Shown here one piece after another: positions 43,599 to 53,451 of a stretch of 64,000 nucleotides of DNA. Within the stretch, counting starts at the first letter, position 1, and each line of letters opens with the position of its first letter. Source of the DNA: Lihuaxuella thermophila (GTDB lineage: Bacteria > Bacillota > Bacilli > Thermoactinomycetales > Thermoactinomycetaceae); NCBI RefSeq assembly GCF_900110165.1, contig NZ_FOCQ01000013.1, forward strand, positions 1 to 64,000, given 5' to 3'. A program made the translations under genes and the position numbers. Below the pieces are notes generated by a model. It was given only the letters and a program-made list of their open reading frames with translations, was not told the DNA's origin and did not search any database.

Positions 43599-45155
43599 AT
43601 GAATAGGATGACGATGTGCATGATGCCATTTTTTCGGATGGAGAGTGGGCAAAGGATGCTGATGACCCATGAGAGAGCCATGCGATTAACCCTTGGTCAA
43701 ATGAGGGAGGCGATTCGAAACGGTCTGAAGAAAACGGCGTTCCCCAAAAAGATTATCGTTGTGGGGGCGGGCATGGCCGGTCTGGTCGCCGCGTCGCTGT
43801 TGAAGAAAGCAGGACATGAAGTGAAAATCCTGGAGGCGTCGGATCGGGTGGGAGGGCGCGTTTACTCCATTCGTTCTCCGTTCACCCATGGAGGGTATTT
43901 GGAAGCGGGAGCGATGCGTATTCCCAATACGCACCATCTGACCTTGGATTATATCCGCAAATTCCGGTTGCCCCTGAATGAGTTCATCAATGCCATTCCC
44001 AACGACATTCATTATGTGAACGGAGTGAAAACCCGCGCCCATGTGTACCAACGCAATCCGGATATCCTGCGCTACCCGGTCGCTCCCCACGAAAGGGGCA
44101 AGACGGTGGAGCAGCTCCTGGAGGAAGCGGTCCGGCCCATCGTCGACTTTATCCGGGAAGATCCGGAACGGAATTGGGATATCGTGGCCAGAAACTACGA
44201 CCATTATTCATTTGAAACCTTTTTGCTGAACAATCCGGTCGGGAAATCGTTGTCTCGGGGCGCTCTTGAAAAGTTGAAAGTCCTGATGGGTGTGGAGGGG
44301 TTTCCCGAACTTTCGTTCTCGGAAATTTTCCGGGATATCGTGGATATCATTTTCAATCCCGATATCCGCTTCTATGAAGTGGAGGGCGGCAACGAGCGGC
44401 TACCCCGATCTTTTTTGCCGCAGTTGAAAGAGAATATCCTTTTCCGGCACGAGTTGAAAAAGATTGTGCAGCACCGGGACAGCGTGACGCTTCACGCGAT
44501 CCATACCGTCACCAGGAAGCCGTTGCAACTGACGGCCGACCTGGCGATCATCACCATTCCGCTCACGTTGATGCAATTCGTGCAGGTGGAACCCCGGGAG
44601 TCTTTCAGCCGCGACAAATGGCAAGCGATTCGCGAACTTCATTACGTCCAGTCGGATAAAATCGGAATCCAGTTCAAAACCAAGTTTTGGGAAAAACATG
44701 GCATGCGCGGCGGAAAAACGATCACCGACCTTCCCATCCGTTTCGCCTATTATCCCAGCCATGGCATCGGCGAACCCGGGCCCGGCGTGATGTTGGCCAG
44801 TTACACCTGGGAAGATGATTCATTGCTTTGGGAGAGCAAGGGAAAAAAACGAAGCATCGAAGAAGCCTTGAGACAATTGTCCGTCATTCACGGAAAACAG
44901 GTCTTTCGCCACTTTCAGACGGGAGTTTACCACAGTTGGACCACTTGGCCCTACTCCGCCGGCGCGTTCACCATCTTCAAACCGGGGCAGCGGACGGATT
45001 TCGGCCACCGTATCGCTTCACCGGAAGGAAGGGTTCATTTTGCGGGCGAACACACCTCGGAAATCCACGGCTGGATTCAGAGCGCGATCGAGTCGGGGAT
45101 CCGCGTCGCCTTTGAAGTGAATGACATTCCCAAGTTCATCTCCGCCGGGAAATGA
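43599..45155 (+). CDS. Flavin amine oxidase / L-amino-acid-oxidase-like protein
   Basis: Up to 518 residues. The FAD motif KIIVVGAGMAGLVAASLLKKAGHEV begins near residue 51, followed by DRVGGRVYS, GAMRIP and the C-terminal FAD contact VHFAGEHTSEIHGWIQSAIESG. It resembles bacterial monoamine and L-amino acid oxidases (YobN-like), which make an imine, ammonia and hydrogen peroxide. No export signal. The start is uncertain: ATG 43599 has no clear ribosome site, whereas ATG 43662 lies behind GGCAAAGG. Monocistronic, closed by a terminator. Confidence 0.9.
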   Translation: MNRMTMCMMPFFRMESGQRMLMTHERAMRLTLGQMREAIRNGLKKTAFPKKIIVVGAGMAGLVAASLLKKAGHEVKILEASDRVGGRVYSIRSPFTHGGYLEAGAMRIPNTHHLTLDYIRKFRLPLNEFINAIPNDIHYVNGVKTRAHVYQRNPDILRYPVAPHERGKTVEQLLEEAVRPIVDFIREDPERNWDIVARNYDHYSFETFLLNNPVGKSLSRGALEKLKVLMGVEGFPELSFSEIFRDIVDIIFNPDIRFYEVEGGNERLPRSFLPQLKENILFRHELKKIVQHRDSVTLHAIHTVTRKPLQLTADLAIITIPLTLMQFVQVEPRESFSRDKWQAIRELHYVQSDKIGIQFKTKFWEKHGMRGGKTITDLPIRFAYYPSHGIGEPGPGVMLASYTWEDDSLLWESKGKKRSIEEALRQLSVIHGKQVFRHFQTGVYHSWTTWPYSAGAFTIFKPGQRTDFGHRIASPEGRVHFAGEHTSEIHGWIQSAIESGIRVAFEVNDIPKFISAGK

Positions 45156-45224
45156 ATGGAGTCCGGTAATTTCTCCGGTTTGAACAAAAGGGTCTGGGGA
45201 TATATTTTAAAAGATTACACATAC

Positions 45225-45250
45225 GAGACGGTTAAATAGCCGTCTTTTTT
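45225..45250 (+). terminator. Rho-independent terminator
   Basis: AGACGG and CCGTCT stem with T6, behind the amine oxidase gene. Confidence 0.75.
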
Positions 45251-45374
45251 GCTGATACCGCTCCGAATTGAAGATTCAACTCATGGAACGGGATCAGAAG
45301 TATCTTTTTACACTACTTATCCATCGCTTTTTTTGTGTATACTAACCAAAGAAAATACTGGAAGGGGAAAACGA

Positions 45375-47471
45375 ATGAAGATACAACATGCGGATCGGAA
45401 ACCCAACCGTCTGATCAACGAAAAATCGCCTTACCTCCTGCAACACGCCTACAATCCGGTCGACTGGTATCCGTGGACGGAAGAGGCGTTTGAGAAGGCA
45501 AAAAAAGAAGATAAACCGGTCTTTCTGTCGATTGGCTACAGTTCATGCCATTGGTGTCATGTGATGGAGCGGGAATCGTTTGAAGATGATGAAGTGGCGG
45601 CCATCCTGAATGAGCACTTTGTGTCCGTCAAAGTGGACCGCGAGGAACGGCCGGATGTGGATCATGTGTACATGACCGTGTGTCAGGCGATGACCGGCCA
45701 CGGGGGTTGGCCGTTGACGATCATCATGACTCCGGAGAAGAAACCGTTTTTTGCCGGCACCTATATTCCCAAGGAAGACCGGTACGGGCGCACGGGTTTG
45801 ATCAAGCTGTTACATAAAATCGTCGGGCTGTGGAAATCGGAACGGGGCAAGGCGGATGAGATGGGCAACCGGGTGGTGGAAGCAGTCAGGGGCTATCTCA
45901 ATCCGGTGGCAGAGGGAGAGCTCGAGGCGGGTGTGCTGGATCATGCGTTTGAACAGTTTGCCCGGCAGTTTGACGATCTTTTCGGAGGTTTCGGGGATGC
46001 GCCGAAATTTCCGCGTCCGCATGATCTCCTATTTCTGCTGAGGTACTGGAAACAGAACGGGGAGGAAGAAGCTCTCCACATGGTGACGCATACGCTGGAC
46101 TGCATGCGGCGGGGAGGCATTTATGACCATGTGGGATACGGCTTTGCCCGTTACTCGGTGGACAGGGAATGGCTGGTTCCCCACTTTGAAAAGATGCTTT
46201 ACGACAATGCCCTGCTTGCCCTGGCTTATCTGGAGGGGTATCAAGCCACCCGGGATGAAAAATACGCGCAAACGGCCAGGGAGATTTTCAAATATGTGCT
46301 CAGGGACATGACCTCTCCGGAAGGCGGCTTCTATTCAGCGGAGGATGCCGACTCGGAAGGGGTGGAAGGCAAGTTTTACGTCTGGACTCCGGAGCAGATT
46401 GTAGAGGTGCTCGGCCAGGAGGAAGGGGAACTGTTCTGCGCTTGCTATGATGTGACCGGGGAAGGGAACTTTGAAGATCACACCAGTATCTTGAATCAAA
46501 TTCATGTTTCGCTGGAAGAGATTGCGCGTGAGCGGAAGCTGACCCTGGAAGAGCTCGAAAAAAGATTGGAAGATGCAAGGGAGAAGCTGTTTACAGCCAG
46601 GGCCAAACGGGTTCATCCGCTCAAGGACGATAAGATTCTCACATCCTGGAACGGGTTGATGATTGCCGCCTTGGCCCGCGGGTTCAGGGTATTGGGCGAA
46701 ACGGAATATATCGAAGCGGCTTCGGAGGCGGTTCAGTTTATCAACCGCAAATTGCGGAGAGAAGACGGGCGTTTGCTGGTGCGCTACCGGGACGGGGAAT
46801 CCGCCTATCTCGGCTATTTAGACGACTATGCGTTTCTGTCCTGGGGATTGATGGAGTTGTATGAAGCCACCTTCCGGGCGGAATACCTGCACCAGGCGAT
46901 TGATCTCACCAAGGAGATGCTGGAATTGTTTGGCGATCCCGAAGAGGGGGGGCTTTATTTCTACGGAAAAGACGGGGAAGAGCTATTCTCCCGGCCGAAG
47001 GAGATTTATGACGGAGCTGTGCCGTCCGGAAATTCGGTGGCCGCATACAACCTGATCCGGCTGGCCAAGCTCACCTCGGATGAACGGTTTATACAGGAAG
47101 CGGACAAGCAGTTAAAAGCGTTTGCCAAGTCGGTCGCCTCTTCGCCGATTTCCCATTCTTTCTTCCTGCTGGCGATGCAGTTTGCCCTCGGGCCGAGCAA
47201 GGAAATCGTGATTGTCGGCGAACCGAATGATGTCAGTACCAAAGAGATGATTCGCGTGGTGCAGCGGGCTTATCTGCCGGATGCGGTTATCGCCATGGTT
47301 CCGCAGGGGGATGATGTGAACACGATGAAATTCTGGATTCCCGATGCGGATGAAAAAGCGGCGGGAACAGACAGCAAAGCGACCGTCTATCTTTGCGAGA
47401 ATTATGCTTGCCAGGCGCCGATTACTGATGTGGAGGAATTGAAGAGACAATTGGAGATACGGACAGGATGA
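45375..47471 (+). CDS. yyaL: Thioredoxin-domain protein YyaL (DUF255)
   Basis: A 698-residue cytoplasmic protein of the Spermatogenesis-associated-20/YyaL family. It opens with [24 protein letters not shown] and a thioredoxin-like domain with CHWC ([15 protein letters not shown]). An (alpha/alpha)6 barrel like those of glycosidases and epimerases follows ([33 protein letters not shown]). Function is not established; a role in protein or sugar quality control has been proposed from the fold. ATG 45375 follows GGAAGGGG. Confidence 0.95.
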   Translation: MKIQHADRKPNRLINEKSPYLLQHAYNPVDWYPWTEEAFEKAKKEDKPVFLSIGYSSCHWCHVMERESFEDDEVAAILNEHFVSVKVDREERPDVDHVYMTVCQAMTGHGGWPLTIIMTPEKKPFFAGTYIPKEDRYGRTGLIKLLHKIVGLWKSERGKADEMGNRVVEAVRGYLNPVAEGELEAGVLDHAFEQFARQFDDLFGGFGDAPKFPRPHDLLFLLRYWKQNGEEEALHMVTHTLDCMRRGGIYDHVGYGFARYSVDREWLVPHFEKMLYDNALLALAYLEGYQATRDEKYAQTAREIFKYVLRDMTSPEGGFYSAEDADSEGVEGKFYVWTPEQIVEVLGQEEGELFCACYDVTGEGNFEDHTSILNQIHVSLEEIARERKLTLEELEKRLEDAREKLFTARAKRVHPLKDDKILTSWNGLMIAALARGFRVLGETEYIEAASEAVQFINRKLRREDGRLLVRYRDGESAYLGYLDDYAFLSWGLMELYEATFRAEYLHQAIDLTKEMLELFGDPEEGGLYFYGKDGEELFSRPKEIYDGAVPSGNSVAAYNLIRLAKLTSDERFIQEADKQLKAFAKSVASSPISHSFFLLAMQFALGPSKEIVIVGEPNDVSTKEMIRVVQRAYLPDAVIAMVPQGDDVNTMKFWIPDADEKAAGTDSKATVYLCENYACQAPITDVEELKRQLEIRTG

Positions 47472-47547
47472 CAAGCGGATCTGAAGGGGAGAGTTTCGGG
47501 TGAACCTGAAGAAACCATAGGGAACCGGAAATTGTTTCCATGCGGCT

Positions 47548-47579
47548 GAAGCGGATAAAAATTCCGCTTCTTTTTTTTG
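47548..47579 (+). terminator. Rho-independent terminator of yyaL
   Basis: GAAGCGGA and TCCGCTTC stem, 7-base loop, T8. Confidence 0.95.
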
Positions 47580-47588
47580 CAATAGGTA

Positions 47589-47616
47589 TTTACAATATTG
47601 ATTCTTATATTATAAT
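47589..47616 (+). promoter_or_regulatory. Probable promoter of pfeT
   Basis: TTTACA (47589-47594), 16 bases, TATAAT (47611-47616); the -10 box is inside the PerR box, which would explain repression. Confidence 0.6.
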
Positions 47617-47624
47617 TATTATAA
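47610..47624. promoter_or_regulatory. PerR box
   Basis: TTATAATTATTATAA is a perfect match to the 7-1-7 PerR consensus of B. subtilis. It overlaps the -10 region of the ATPase gene. Confidence 0.88.
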
Positions 47625-47664
47625 AAATGTTTCTCTAAACAAAGATAGTTGCCTTGAACAAAAA

Positions 47665-47679
47665 TAAGAATCATTATCA
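47665..47679. promoter_or_regulatory. Fur-like box
   Basis: TAAGAATCATTATCA agrees with the Fur 7-1-7 consensus TGATAATNATTATCA at all but two positions. It lies 40 bases downstream of the PerR box and about 85 bases before the start codon. Confidence 0.65.
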
Positions 47680-47763
47680 ATGCGGCTCCGGTCGGAGTCG
47701 CATCCGCCGTTATTAGGGGATTAAAAATGATCATTATTCTCATGTAGAAACGGGTGAGGAGAA

Positions 47764-49707
47764 ATGAGCGCATCGATGGCGATGTGGAAAAATGAGGGTA
47801 TAGAAAAGATGGGGAAAACACCGTCTCAACCGCAAAAAACTTCCGATCTGTCGGCATGGTTCAAGCGTCATGGCGAAATGGCGGCTGCTCTCGTGAGTGG
47901 GGGACTGATTTTGTTGGCCTGGATCTTGGAGGATCGATTTTCTGCGATGGCGATTCCTCTTTATCTGATCGCCTACGCAGCCGGGGGATTTGTGAAGGCA
48001 AAAGAAGGGCTGGCCACGCTTGTGCGGGAGAAGGAATTGGATGTCAACCTGCTGATGCTGTTGGCGGCGATCGGTGCGGCTGCGATCGGTTATTGGACCG
48101 AAGGAGGCTTGTTGATCTTTATCTTTTCCGTGAGCGGGGCCTTGGAAACCTATACCATGGCCAAAAGCGAACGGGATTTGTCCGCTTTGATGGAGATGAA
48201 GCCGGACACGGCCCGGCTCTACACGGAGACGGGAGAAGAAAAGCTGGTTCCCGTTGAAGAGTTGCAAGCGGGTGATCGGGTGGTGGTCAAGCCGGGAGAG
48301 CGGATTCCTGTTGACGGAATCATCCGGGAAGGGGGCTCTGCGGTGAACCAGGCGGCGATTACCGGTGAGTCGCTGCCTGTGGATAAATGCGCGGGAGATG
48401 ACGTGTATGCGGGTACGGTGAATGGGTCCGGTTCCTTAATTGTCGAGGCGAAGCGTACGGGTGAGAACAGTTTGTTTTCCAAGATCATCCGTTTAATTGA
48501 GGAATCCCGCACCCGGGTGCCAAAAAGCCAGCATCGCATCGATCGACTGGAAAAAGGGTATGCCAAAGTGATTCTTCTGGCCACCCTGCTCCTCATCGTG
48601 TTGCCTCCGGTCCTCCTGAACTGGAGCTGGACAGAGTCATTGTACCGGGCGATGGTGTTTCTGGTGGTGGCTTCTCCGTGCGCCCTGGTGGCTTCCATCA
48701 TGCCGGCCATTCTTTCGGCGATTTCCAACGGGGCACGCAAAGGAGTGCTGTTCAAAAGCGGAATCCAGCTGGAAGCGCTCGCCGATATTCAAGTGGTCGC
48801 ATTTGATAAAACAGGAACACTCACGAAAGGGCAGCTTCAAGTGACCGACTGGACCGGATACGGAGAAATGAACGGGGAGGAGCTGCTGCAGGCTGCCGGC
48901 TCGATTGAAACGCTGTCTGAACATCCCGTTGGAAAAGCGATTGTGGAGAAAGCGAAGCAGATGAATCTCCCCCTCACCCGTCCTTCCGGGTTACGGGCAA
49001 TGTCCGGATGGGGAGTGGAAGCGGAATATGACGGAGCGCTTTGGAAAATTGGAAAACCGGGGATGTTTCCATCGATGGACGGGACGATCCGGCAAGATGC
49101 GGCCAGATTGGAGCGGGAAGGAAAAACGGTGGTGCTCGCAGAGAAAGCAGGGAAGATCGTCGGATTGATCGCGCTGCGCGATGAGATTCGCCCTGAAGCC
49201 TGCCGGGCCATTCAACAGTTGAAGCGAATGGGGATACAAGTGGCGATGCTGACGGGGGACCAGCGCATCACAGCGGAAGCGATTGGCCGGGAAGCGGGGA
49301 TTGATCGGGTCTACAGCGGGCTTCTCCCGGAAGATAAAGTGAAAAAGATTGAACAACTGGGGCAAACCGCGGGCAAAGTGGCGATGATCGGCGATGGAGT
49401 GAATGACGCGCCCGCGCTGGCCGTCGCTCATGTCGGGATTGCCATGGGAGGAGCGGGCAGCGATGTGGCCTTGGAAACCGCTGACGTGGTGCTGATGAAT
49501 GACGATCTGGAGAAGGTTTCCCATGCGATTCAACTGGGGAAACGCATGAAGCGGGTGGTAAAACAAAATGTCTGGTTTGCTCTGTCGGTGATCGTCCTCT
49601 TGATCACGCTCAACTTTTCGCAAGCCGTCTCATTGCCGTACGGAGTGGTGGGACATGAGGGAAGCACGATCTTAGTGATTTTAAACGGTTTGCGGCTGTT
49701 GAGATAA
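47764..49707 (+). CDS. pfeT: P1B4-type iron-efflux ATPase PfeT (ZosA-like)
   Basis: A 647-residue P-type ATPase. Visible are the TGES loop, the metal-site motif SPCALV (instead of CPC), phosphorylation site DKTGTLTKG, TGD and hinge GDGVNDAPAL. The motif HEGST is in the last membrane helix. SPC with HEG(G/S)T marks the P1B4 group. B. subtilis PfeT exports Fe(II) and is controlled by PerR and Fur, and both types of site are visible upstream. No N-terminal metal-binding domain. Start ATG follows GGTGAGGAG. Cobalt or zinc transport cannot be excluded. Confidence 0.92.
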   Translation: MSASMAMWKNEGIEKMGKTPSQPQKTSDLSAWFKRHGEMAAALVSGGLILLAWILEDRFSAMAIPLYLIAYAAGGFVKAKEGLATLVREKELDVNLLMLLAAIGAAAIGYWTEGGLLIFIFSVSGALETYTMAKSERDLSALMEMKPDTARLYTETGEEKLVPVEELQAGDRVVVKPGERIPVDGIIREGGSAVNQAAITGESLPVDKCAGDDVYAGTVNGSGSLIVEAKRTGENSLFSKIIRLIEESRTRVPKSQHRIDRLEKGYAKVILLATLLLIVLPPVLLNWSWTESLYRAMVFLVVASPCALVASIMPAILSAISNGARKGVLFKSGIQLEALADIQVVAFDKTGTLTKGQLQVTDWTGYGEMNGEELLQAAGSIETLSEHPVGKAIVEKAKQMNLPLTRPSGLRAMSGWGVEAEYDGALWKIGKPGMFPSMDGTIRQDAARLEREGKTVVLAEKAGKIVGLIALRDEIRPEACRAIQQLKRMGIQVAMLTGDQRITAEAIGREAGIDRVYSGLLPEDKVKKIEQLGQTAGKVAMIGDGVNDAPALAVAHVGIAMGGAGSDVALETADVVLMNDDLEKVSHAIQLGKRMKRVVKQNVWFALSVIVLLITLNFSQAVSLPYGVVGHEGSTILVILNGLRLLR

Positions 49708-49718
49708 AAGTGAAGCGG

Positions 49719-49760
49719 AAAAAGGAGCCCGGAAAATGTAACGTTCCGGGCTCGATCTTT
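49719..49760. terminator. Bidirectional terminator
   Basis: GAGCCCGGAA pairs with TTCCGGGCTC between convergent pfeT and the YhzD-like gene; the minus strand continues in T5. Confidence 0.85.
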
Positions 49761-49762
49761 GA

Positions 49763-49978
49763 TTATAACGTCGCTTTGCCTCTCTTCAGATCGAATTGAT
49801 GGGGTTTGAAGGAGACGAGGCGGCCGGTGGTATGGAAAATGCGGTGCGGTTTTGTTTCGTGACCATGTTTCGCCAGCCAGGCATATCCGATTTTTTTCGC
49901 CTCTTCATCTGTTTGGGCGGAGATGGGTTCATCGTAGAGCTTGTTGCCGTTTTCATCATACACGGTCATATGATACAT
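49763..49978 (-). CDS. YhzD-like small protein
   Basis: A 71-residue protein with the family pattern YHMTVYDENGNKLYDE, a helix DEEAKKIGYAWLAKHG and PHRIFHTTGRLVSF, like B. subtilis YhzD. The C-terminal dozen residues (QFDLKRGKATL) are an extension. ATG 49978 lies behind GAGGTGA; a GTG directly precedes it. Function unknown. Confidence 0.75.
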   Translation of the reverse strand: MYHMTVYDENGNKLYDEPISAQTDEEAKKIGYAWLAKHGHETKPHRIFHTTGRLVSFKPHQFDLKRGKATL

Positions 49979-50077
49979 CACAGTTCACCTCAATAAAAGA
50001 GTCATGATTTCCTAATGATTTTATTATAGTCATTTTTGCAACATTTCGCCTTCCATGCTTTTCCTGCGGCAACACAT

Positions 50078-50833
50078 TTATAATTCCGCATGGTCCAAGG
50101 CTTTTTTCAAGTCCTTTCGGAGTTCCCGTTCCACTTCCGCTTGCTGCCCGTTTTCCGTACGAACCAGCACGCGGATGACGGCTTCGCTGCCGCCGATATT
50201 TTGTACGCCCAAAACTTTCGGCCCTTCCACAACCCCTGTCAGGCGCTTGGCCAGTTGCTCACACTCTTTTTGCAATACTTCGATCGCCCGTTCGATATCC
50301 GCCTCGGCCGGGATCGGAATATCCACTTCCGCCTGCCTGAGACCGCGGGAATGGTTGGTCAAGGCTTTGATGTCCCGGTTGGGGATGAAGTGAAGATCTC
50401 CGTTATCGGCCCGAATCTTGAGCACGCGCAAACCCACATCTTCGACGGTTCCGGAAAAACCGTTTACGGTTACGCGTTCGCCTACATTGATCTGGTTTTC
50501 CATCAACACGAAAAATCCGGTGACGAGATCGCTGACCAAATCCTTCGCCCCAAACCCGATGGCCAGGCCGATGATCCCGGCGCTTGCGATGATGGCCGAG
50601 GCATTGATGTTGAATTCACCTAAAATGGCGACGATGGTAATAAAAAAGATGGTGTAACTTGCCAAATTCGTGAGCAAGCTTTGCAAAGTCTGAATGCGGT
50701 GCTGCTCTCCCTGGCCCGGCGGACGCTTGTTCGTCATCACCCGGCGGATCAGTCTTTTAGCGATTCCGTTGATCACAAAGGCAACGGCCAAGATGATGAT
50801 GCTGGTCAGAATGGATTGGACAATCGGCAACAT
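50078..50833 (-). CDS. MscS-family mechanosensitive channel
   Basis: A 251-residue membrane protein with three hydrophobic helices. The pore helix INASAIIASAGIIGLAIGFGAKDLVSDLVTG is followed by the beta domain FVLMENQINVGERVTVNGFSGTVEDVGLRVLKIRADNGDLHFIPNRDI. Both are diagnostic of MscS. It opens on membrane tension to release ions during osmotic downshock. Start ATG follows GGAGAGAGGAG. Monocistronic. Confidence 0.96.
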   Translation of the reverse strand: MLPIVQSILTSIIILAVAFVINGIAKRLIRRVMTNKRPPGQGEQHRIQTLQSLLTNLASYTIFFITIVAILGEFNINASAIIASAGIIGLAIGFGAKDLVSDLVTGFFVLMENQINVGERVTVNGFSGTVEDVGLRVLKIRADNGDLHFIPNRDIKALTNHSRGLRQAEVDIPIPAEADIERAIEVLQKECEQLAKRLTGVVEGPKVLGVQNIGGSEAVIRVLVRTENGQQAEVERELRKDLKKALDHAEL

Positions 50834-50983
50834 CAGCTGACTCCTCTCTCCATGTTCATGATCGGTAAAAGTTCCATGATCTGCGGTCAGGTGGATTATA
50901 GCATATTATTTCGTATTGCTGACCATTTGGCAAAGGTTCTATAATCGGTCTAGACTTGATTTTTCTAACAGGGGGCAGCCGAT

Positions 50984-52195
50984 ATGGTACATACGTGGTC
51001 TGTGAAACGGTTTCGGATTCTCGTGCTCATCGTGGGTGTAGCCGGGATGTCCCAAGGGCTGCTCATCCCGCTGTTGACGACTTTGCTTGAGGAGCAGGGT
51101 GTCAGTTCCAGCCACAACGGATTGAGTGCTGCGGCCTTATATGCGGGGATTTTGCTCATGTCTCCATTCTGCGCTCCCGTTGTGAAGCTGTTGGGATACA
51201 AACGTTCCATTATCGCGGGTTTATGGGTGACCACTGTGGCCGTCATTTTATTTCCGGTGTATACCGGGATCTGGATGTGGAGTTTCCTGCGCTTTTGGGT
51301 GGGAGTGGGAGACAGTCTGCTTCACTATGCCACCCAGCTTTGGATTACCCTGACGGCACCGGCTGAGGAACGCGGGAAACGCATTTCTCAATATGGCTTT
51401 GCCTATGGACTGGGCTTTGGGATCGGCCCGCTCGGCATCAACTTATTGCAATGGGGTTTCTATGCTCCGTTTTTGGTACTGTTGGCCGTTTTGGCGGTGA
51501 CATTTTATTTTGCCGGACAGCTGGACTCACCTGCATGGAGATCAGAGTCGACAGGTGAAGGGCATACGGGAAAAAACCGGGCGGGGTCTGTCCGGATTTT
51601 CGAAATTTACCGCGTGGGGCTCATCGCGTTGTGCCCGGCCGTGTTGTACGGATTGTTGGAAACGGCTCTGGCCGGCAGTTTCCCTGTTTACGGGCTGCGG
51701 GAAGGAATGTCAAAAGCCTGGGTTTCCGTCTTGATCTCCGCATTTGTCTGGGGGAGCCTGGCTTTTCAGGTTCCGCTCGGGATCCTGGGGGATAAGATGG
51801 GGCGCAAAAAGTTGCTGATGGGTGTATGCTTGTTGGGCGCGATCGGAATGGGCCTGATCCCTTCGCTGATCCCCAATGTGTATCTGTTGTTCATCGCGTT
51901 TGGGTTGACGGGCGGTCTGGTTGGCTCCCTCTTTTCGCTCGGGCTCGCCCATCTCACCGATTTGTTGCCTCCTTCCCATTTACCGACAGCCAATGCTGTC
52001 GCCTCCGTGCATTTTAGTGTCGGAAGCATTTTAGGGCCCTATGTGGGGGGACTGCTCATTCAATGGACAGGTGGTAAATCCTTATTCTATTTTCTTGCAT
52101 TCTCTTTGCTTTGCTTCGTTCTGCTGGCGAGCCTTTACCGCGTGAGGGAGAATACGGCGGAAAAGAAGAAGCCAACAACGAAACCTGCCGTCTGA
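50984..52195 (+). CDS. MFS transporter
   Basis: A 403-residue membrane protein with 12 hydrophobic segments. The loop 2-3 motif is degenerate (VVKLLGYKRSI), and the loop 8-9 motif GDKMGRKKLLMG is intact. The length and LTAPAEERGKRISQYGFAYGLGFGIGPL fit drug-type exporters of the DHA1 group. The substrate is unknown. Start ATG 50984 is behind GGGGGCAG. A terminator follows the gene. Confidence 0.9.
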   Translation: MVHTWSVKRFRILVLIVGVAGMSQGLLIPLLTTLLEEQGVSSSHNGLSAAALYAGILLMSPFCAPVVKLLGYKRSIIAGLWVTTVAVILFPVYTGIWMWSFLRFWVGVGDSLLHYATQLWITLTAPAEERGKRISQYGFAYGLGFGIGPLGINLLQWGFYAPFLVLLAVLAVTFYFAGQLDSPAWRSESTGEGHTGKNRAGSVRIFEIYRVGLIALCPAVLYGLLETALAGSFPVYGLREGMSKAWVSVLISAFVWGSLAFQVPLGILGDKMGRKKLLMGVCLLGAIGMGLIPSLIPNVYLLFIAFGLTGGLVGSLFSLGLAHLTDLLPPSHLPTANAVASVHFSVGSILGPYVGGLLIQWTGGKSLFYFLAFSLLCFVLLASLYRVRENTAEKKKPTTKPAV

Positions 52196-52602
52196 TGGGT
52201 TCATGGCCGGCCGGGCTGAAACTGGCTGAATTTCTGGTTGAGGGCTGAAAGTGCCCTCTTTTTCTTTTTTATCAACATTTTTTTAATGATCGTCCATCGA
52301 GGGCTGCCTGACCACCCCTGTCTTTGCCCGCTTCACAAAACCGGTATCGGAAATCAAACTAACTTTACTAAAAATACTATAAAAATCCCAGGAAAATGTT
52401 ACCTGAAGGCGGAGGGGACAGAAAAAGGAAGAAAACGTGAAAAGCCTGATATCACAGGGTTTTCTGCGTTTCTTGTCTGGAGAATTCGTAATGTAAATCG
52501 ACAAATTACTCTTAGATGTATAAAATTTACAGCCAATTTCCCCTCGGGTCTATGTTAATATGTTTGATGTATTACGAAATTCAACAAAAAAGGGAGGATA
52601 CG
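52196..52602. other. Intergenic region before the NlpC/P60 gene
   Basis: Contains the terminator at 52240 and an imperfect hairpin at about 52432-52476 (AAACG-AAAA-CCTG with CAGG-TTTT-CGTTT). I looked for a c-di-AMP (ydaO) riboswitch, common before wall hydrolases, and did not find its conserved elements. Confidence 0.4.
52240..52268 (+). terminator. Rho-independent terminator of the MFS gene
   Basis: GAGGGC and GCCCTC stem with 6-base loop and T-rich tail. Confidence 0.9.
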
Positions 52603-53313
52603 ATGAAACTTACTATTAAATGGAAAAAAGTTGTCGTCGCTTCTGTAGCCTTGTTGTTGAGCACTTCGATTCTGCCGCTCGGACATGCCGATGCAGCATC
52701 CAAAACATTGAACAGTTCGCAACCCTACTCCTTGATCGAATCCCTCTTTGGTAAAATGGGTTTGGGAACATTCCTGAATTCGAAAAATACAGGAACAACC
52801 AAATATTCGGTCACTCCGGTGAATGCCCAACCCGCTGATTCGACTGCCCAACAAAGCAACAGCAGCGACCAAGTCGTGCCGAAGCCAAACCATCAGCAAG
52901 CAGCTGGGGAAGAAACCAATACCAGCTGGGGAGACAAAATCATCGCAACTGGTGAAAAATATATGGGTACCCCGTATAAATTCGGTGCTCCCACTACAAC
53001 CACGAAAGTATTTGACTGCTCCTCGTTCGTTAAGCGAGTGTTTGCTGAAAACGGAATCGATCTCCCCCGTACTTCCAGACAGCAAGCTGAGGTAGGACAA
53101 GAAGTTTCCCGCAGCGAGTTGCAAAAAGGGGATCTGGTCTTCTTCAAAATCAGTAGCCGTCCTGGCATTGGACACGTCGGCATTTATGCTGGTAACGGTA
53201 AATTGCTGCACACTTGGGGTCCCGGAGGCGTCCGCTACGATGATATGAGCGACGGATGGCTGGATCGGGGCTTTGTGAAAGCTACCCGTGTTACCCCGGA
53301 TACCGTTAAATAA
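52603..53313 (+). CDS. Secreted NlpC/P60 (C40) cell-wall peptidase
   Basis: A 236-residue exported protein. Signal KWKKVVVASVALLLSTSILPLGHADA, then a polar Ser/Thr/Gln-rich linker, then an NlpC/P60 domain from about residue 110. The catalytic cysteine is in VFDCSSFVKRVF, the histidines in GIGHVGIYAG and LLHTWG. Such enzymes cut gamma-D-glutamyl-diaminopimelate bonds in peptidoglycan during growth. No LysM or SH3 anchor is present. ATG 52603 follows AAAGGGAGG. Closed by a terminator. Confidence 0.93.
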   Translation: MKLTIKWKKVVVASVALLLSTSILPLGHADAASKTLNSSQPYSLIESLFGKMGLGTFLNSKNTGTTKYSVTPVNAQPADSTAQQSNSSDQVVPKPNHQQAAGEETNTSWGDKIIATGEKYMGTPYKFGAPTTTTKVFDCSSFVKRVFAENGIDLPRTSRQQAEVGQEVSRSELQKGDLVFFKISSRPGIGHVGIYAGNGKLLHTWGPGGVRYDDMSDGWLDRGFVKATRVTPDTVK

Positions 53314-53327
53314 TGTGGAAATCATTC

Positions 53328-53362
53328 AACCCGCCCTCAGATTACAGGGCGGGTTTTGTTTG
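53328..53362 (+). terminator. Rho-independent terminator of the NlpC/P60 gene
   Basis: AACCCGCCCT and AGGGCGGGTT, 7-base loop, TTGTTT tail. Confidence 0.95.
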
Positions 53363-53451
53363 AAAGTTTAGAATAATGGAAGTCACAACGAAACCTGGCA
53401 TGATGGTTCGGGAAGACTATTCAAGTACATAGGAATGTTGGTTTTGGTTGC

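Noticed and set aside
52271-52600. Possible c-di-AMP riboswitch before the NlpC/P60 gene
   Set aside because: The characteristic conserved blocks are absent; only a weak hairpin is seen.
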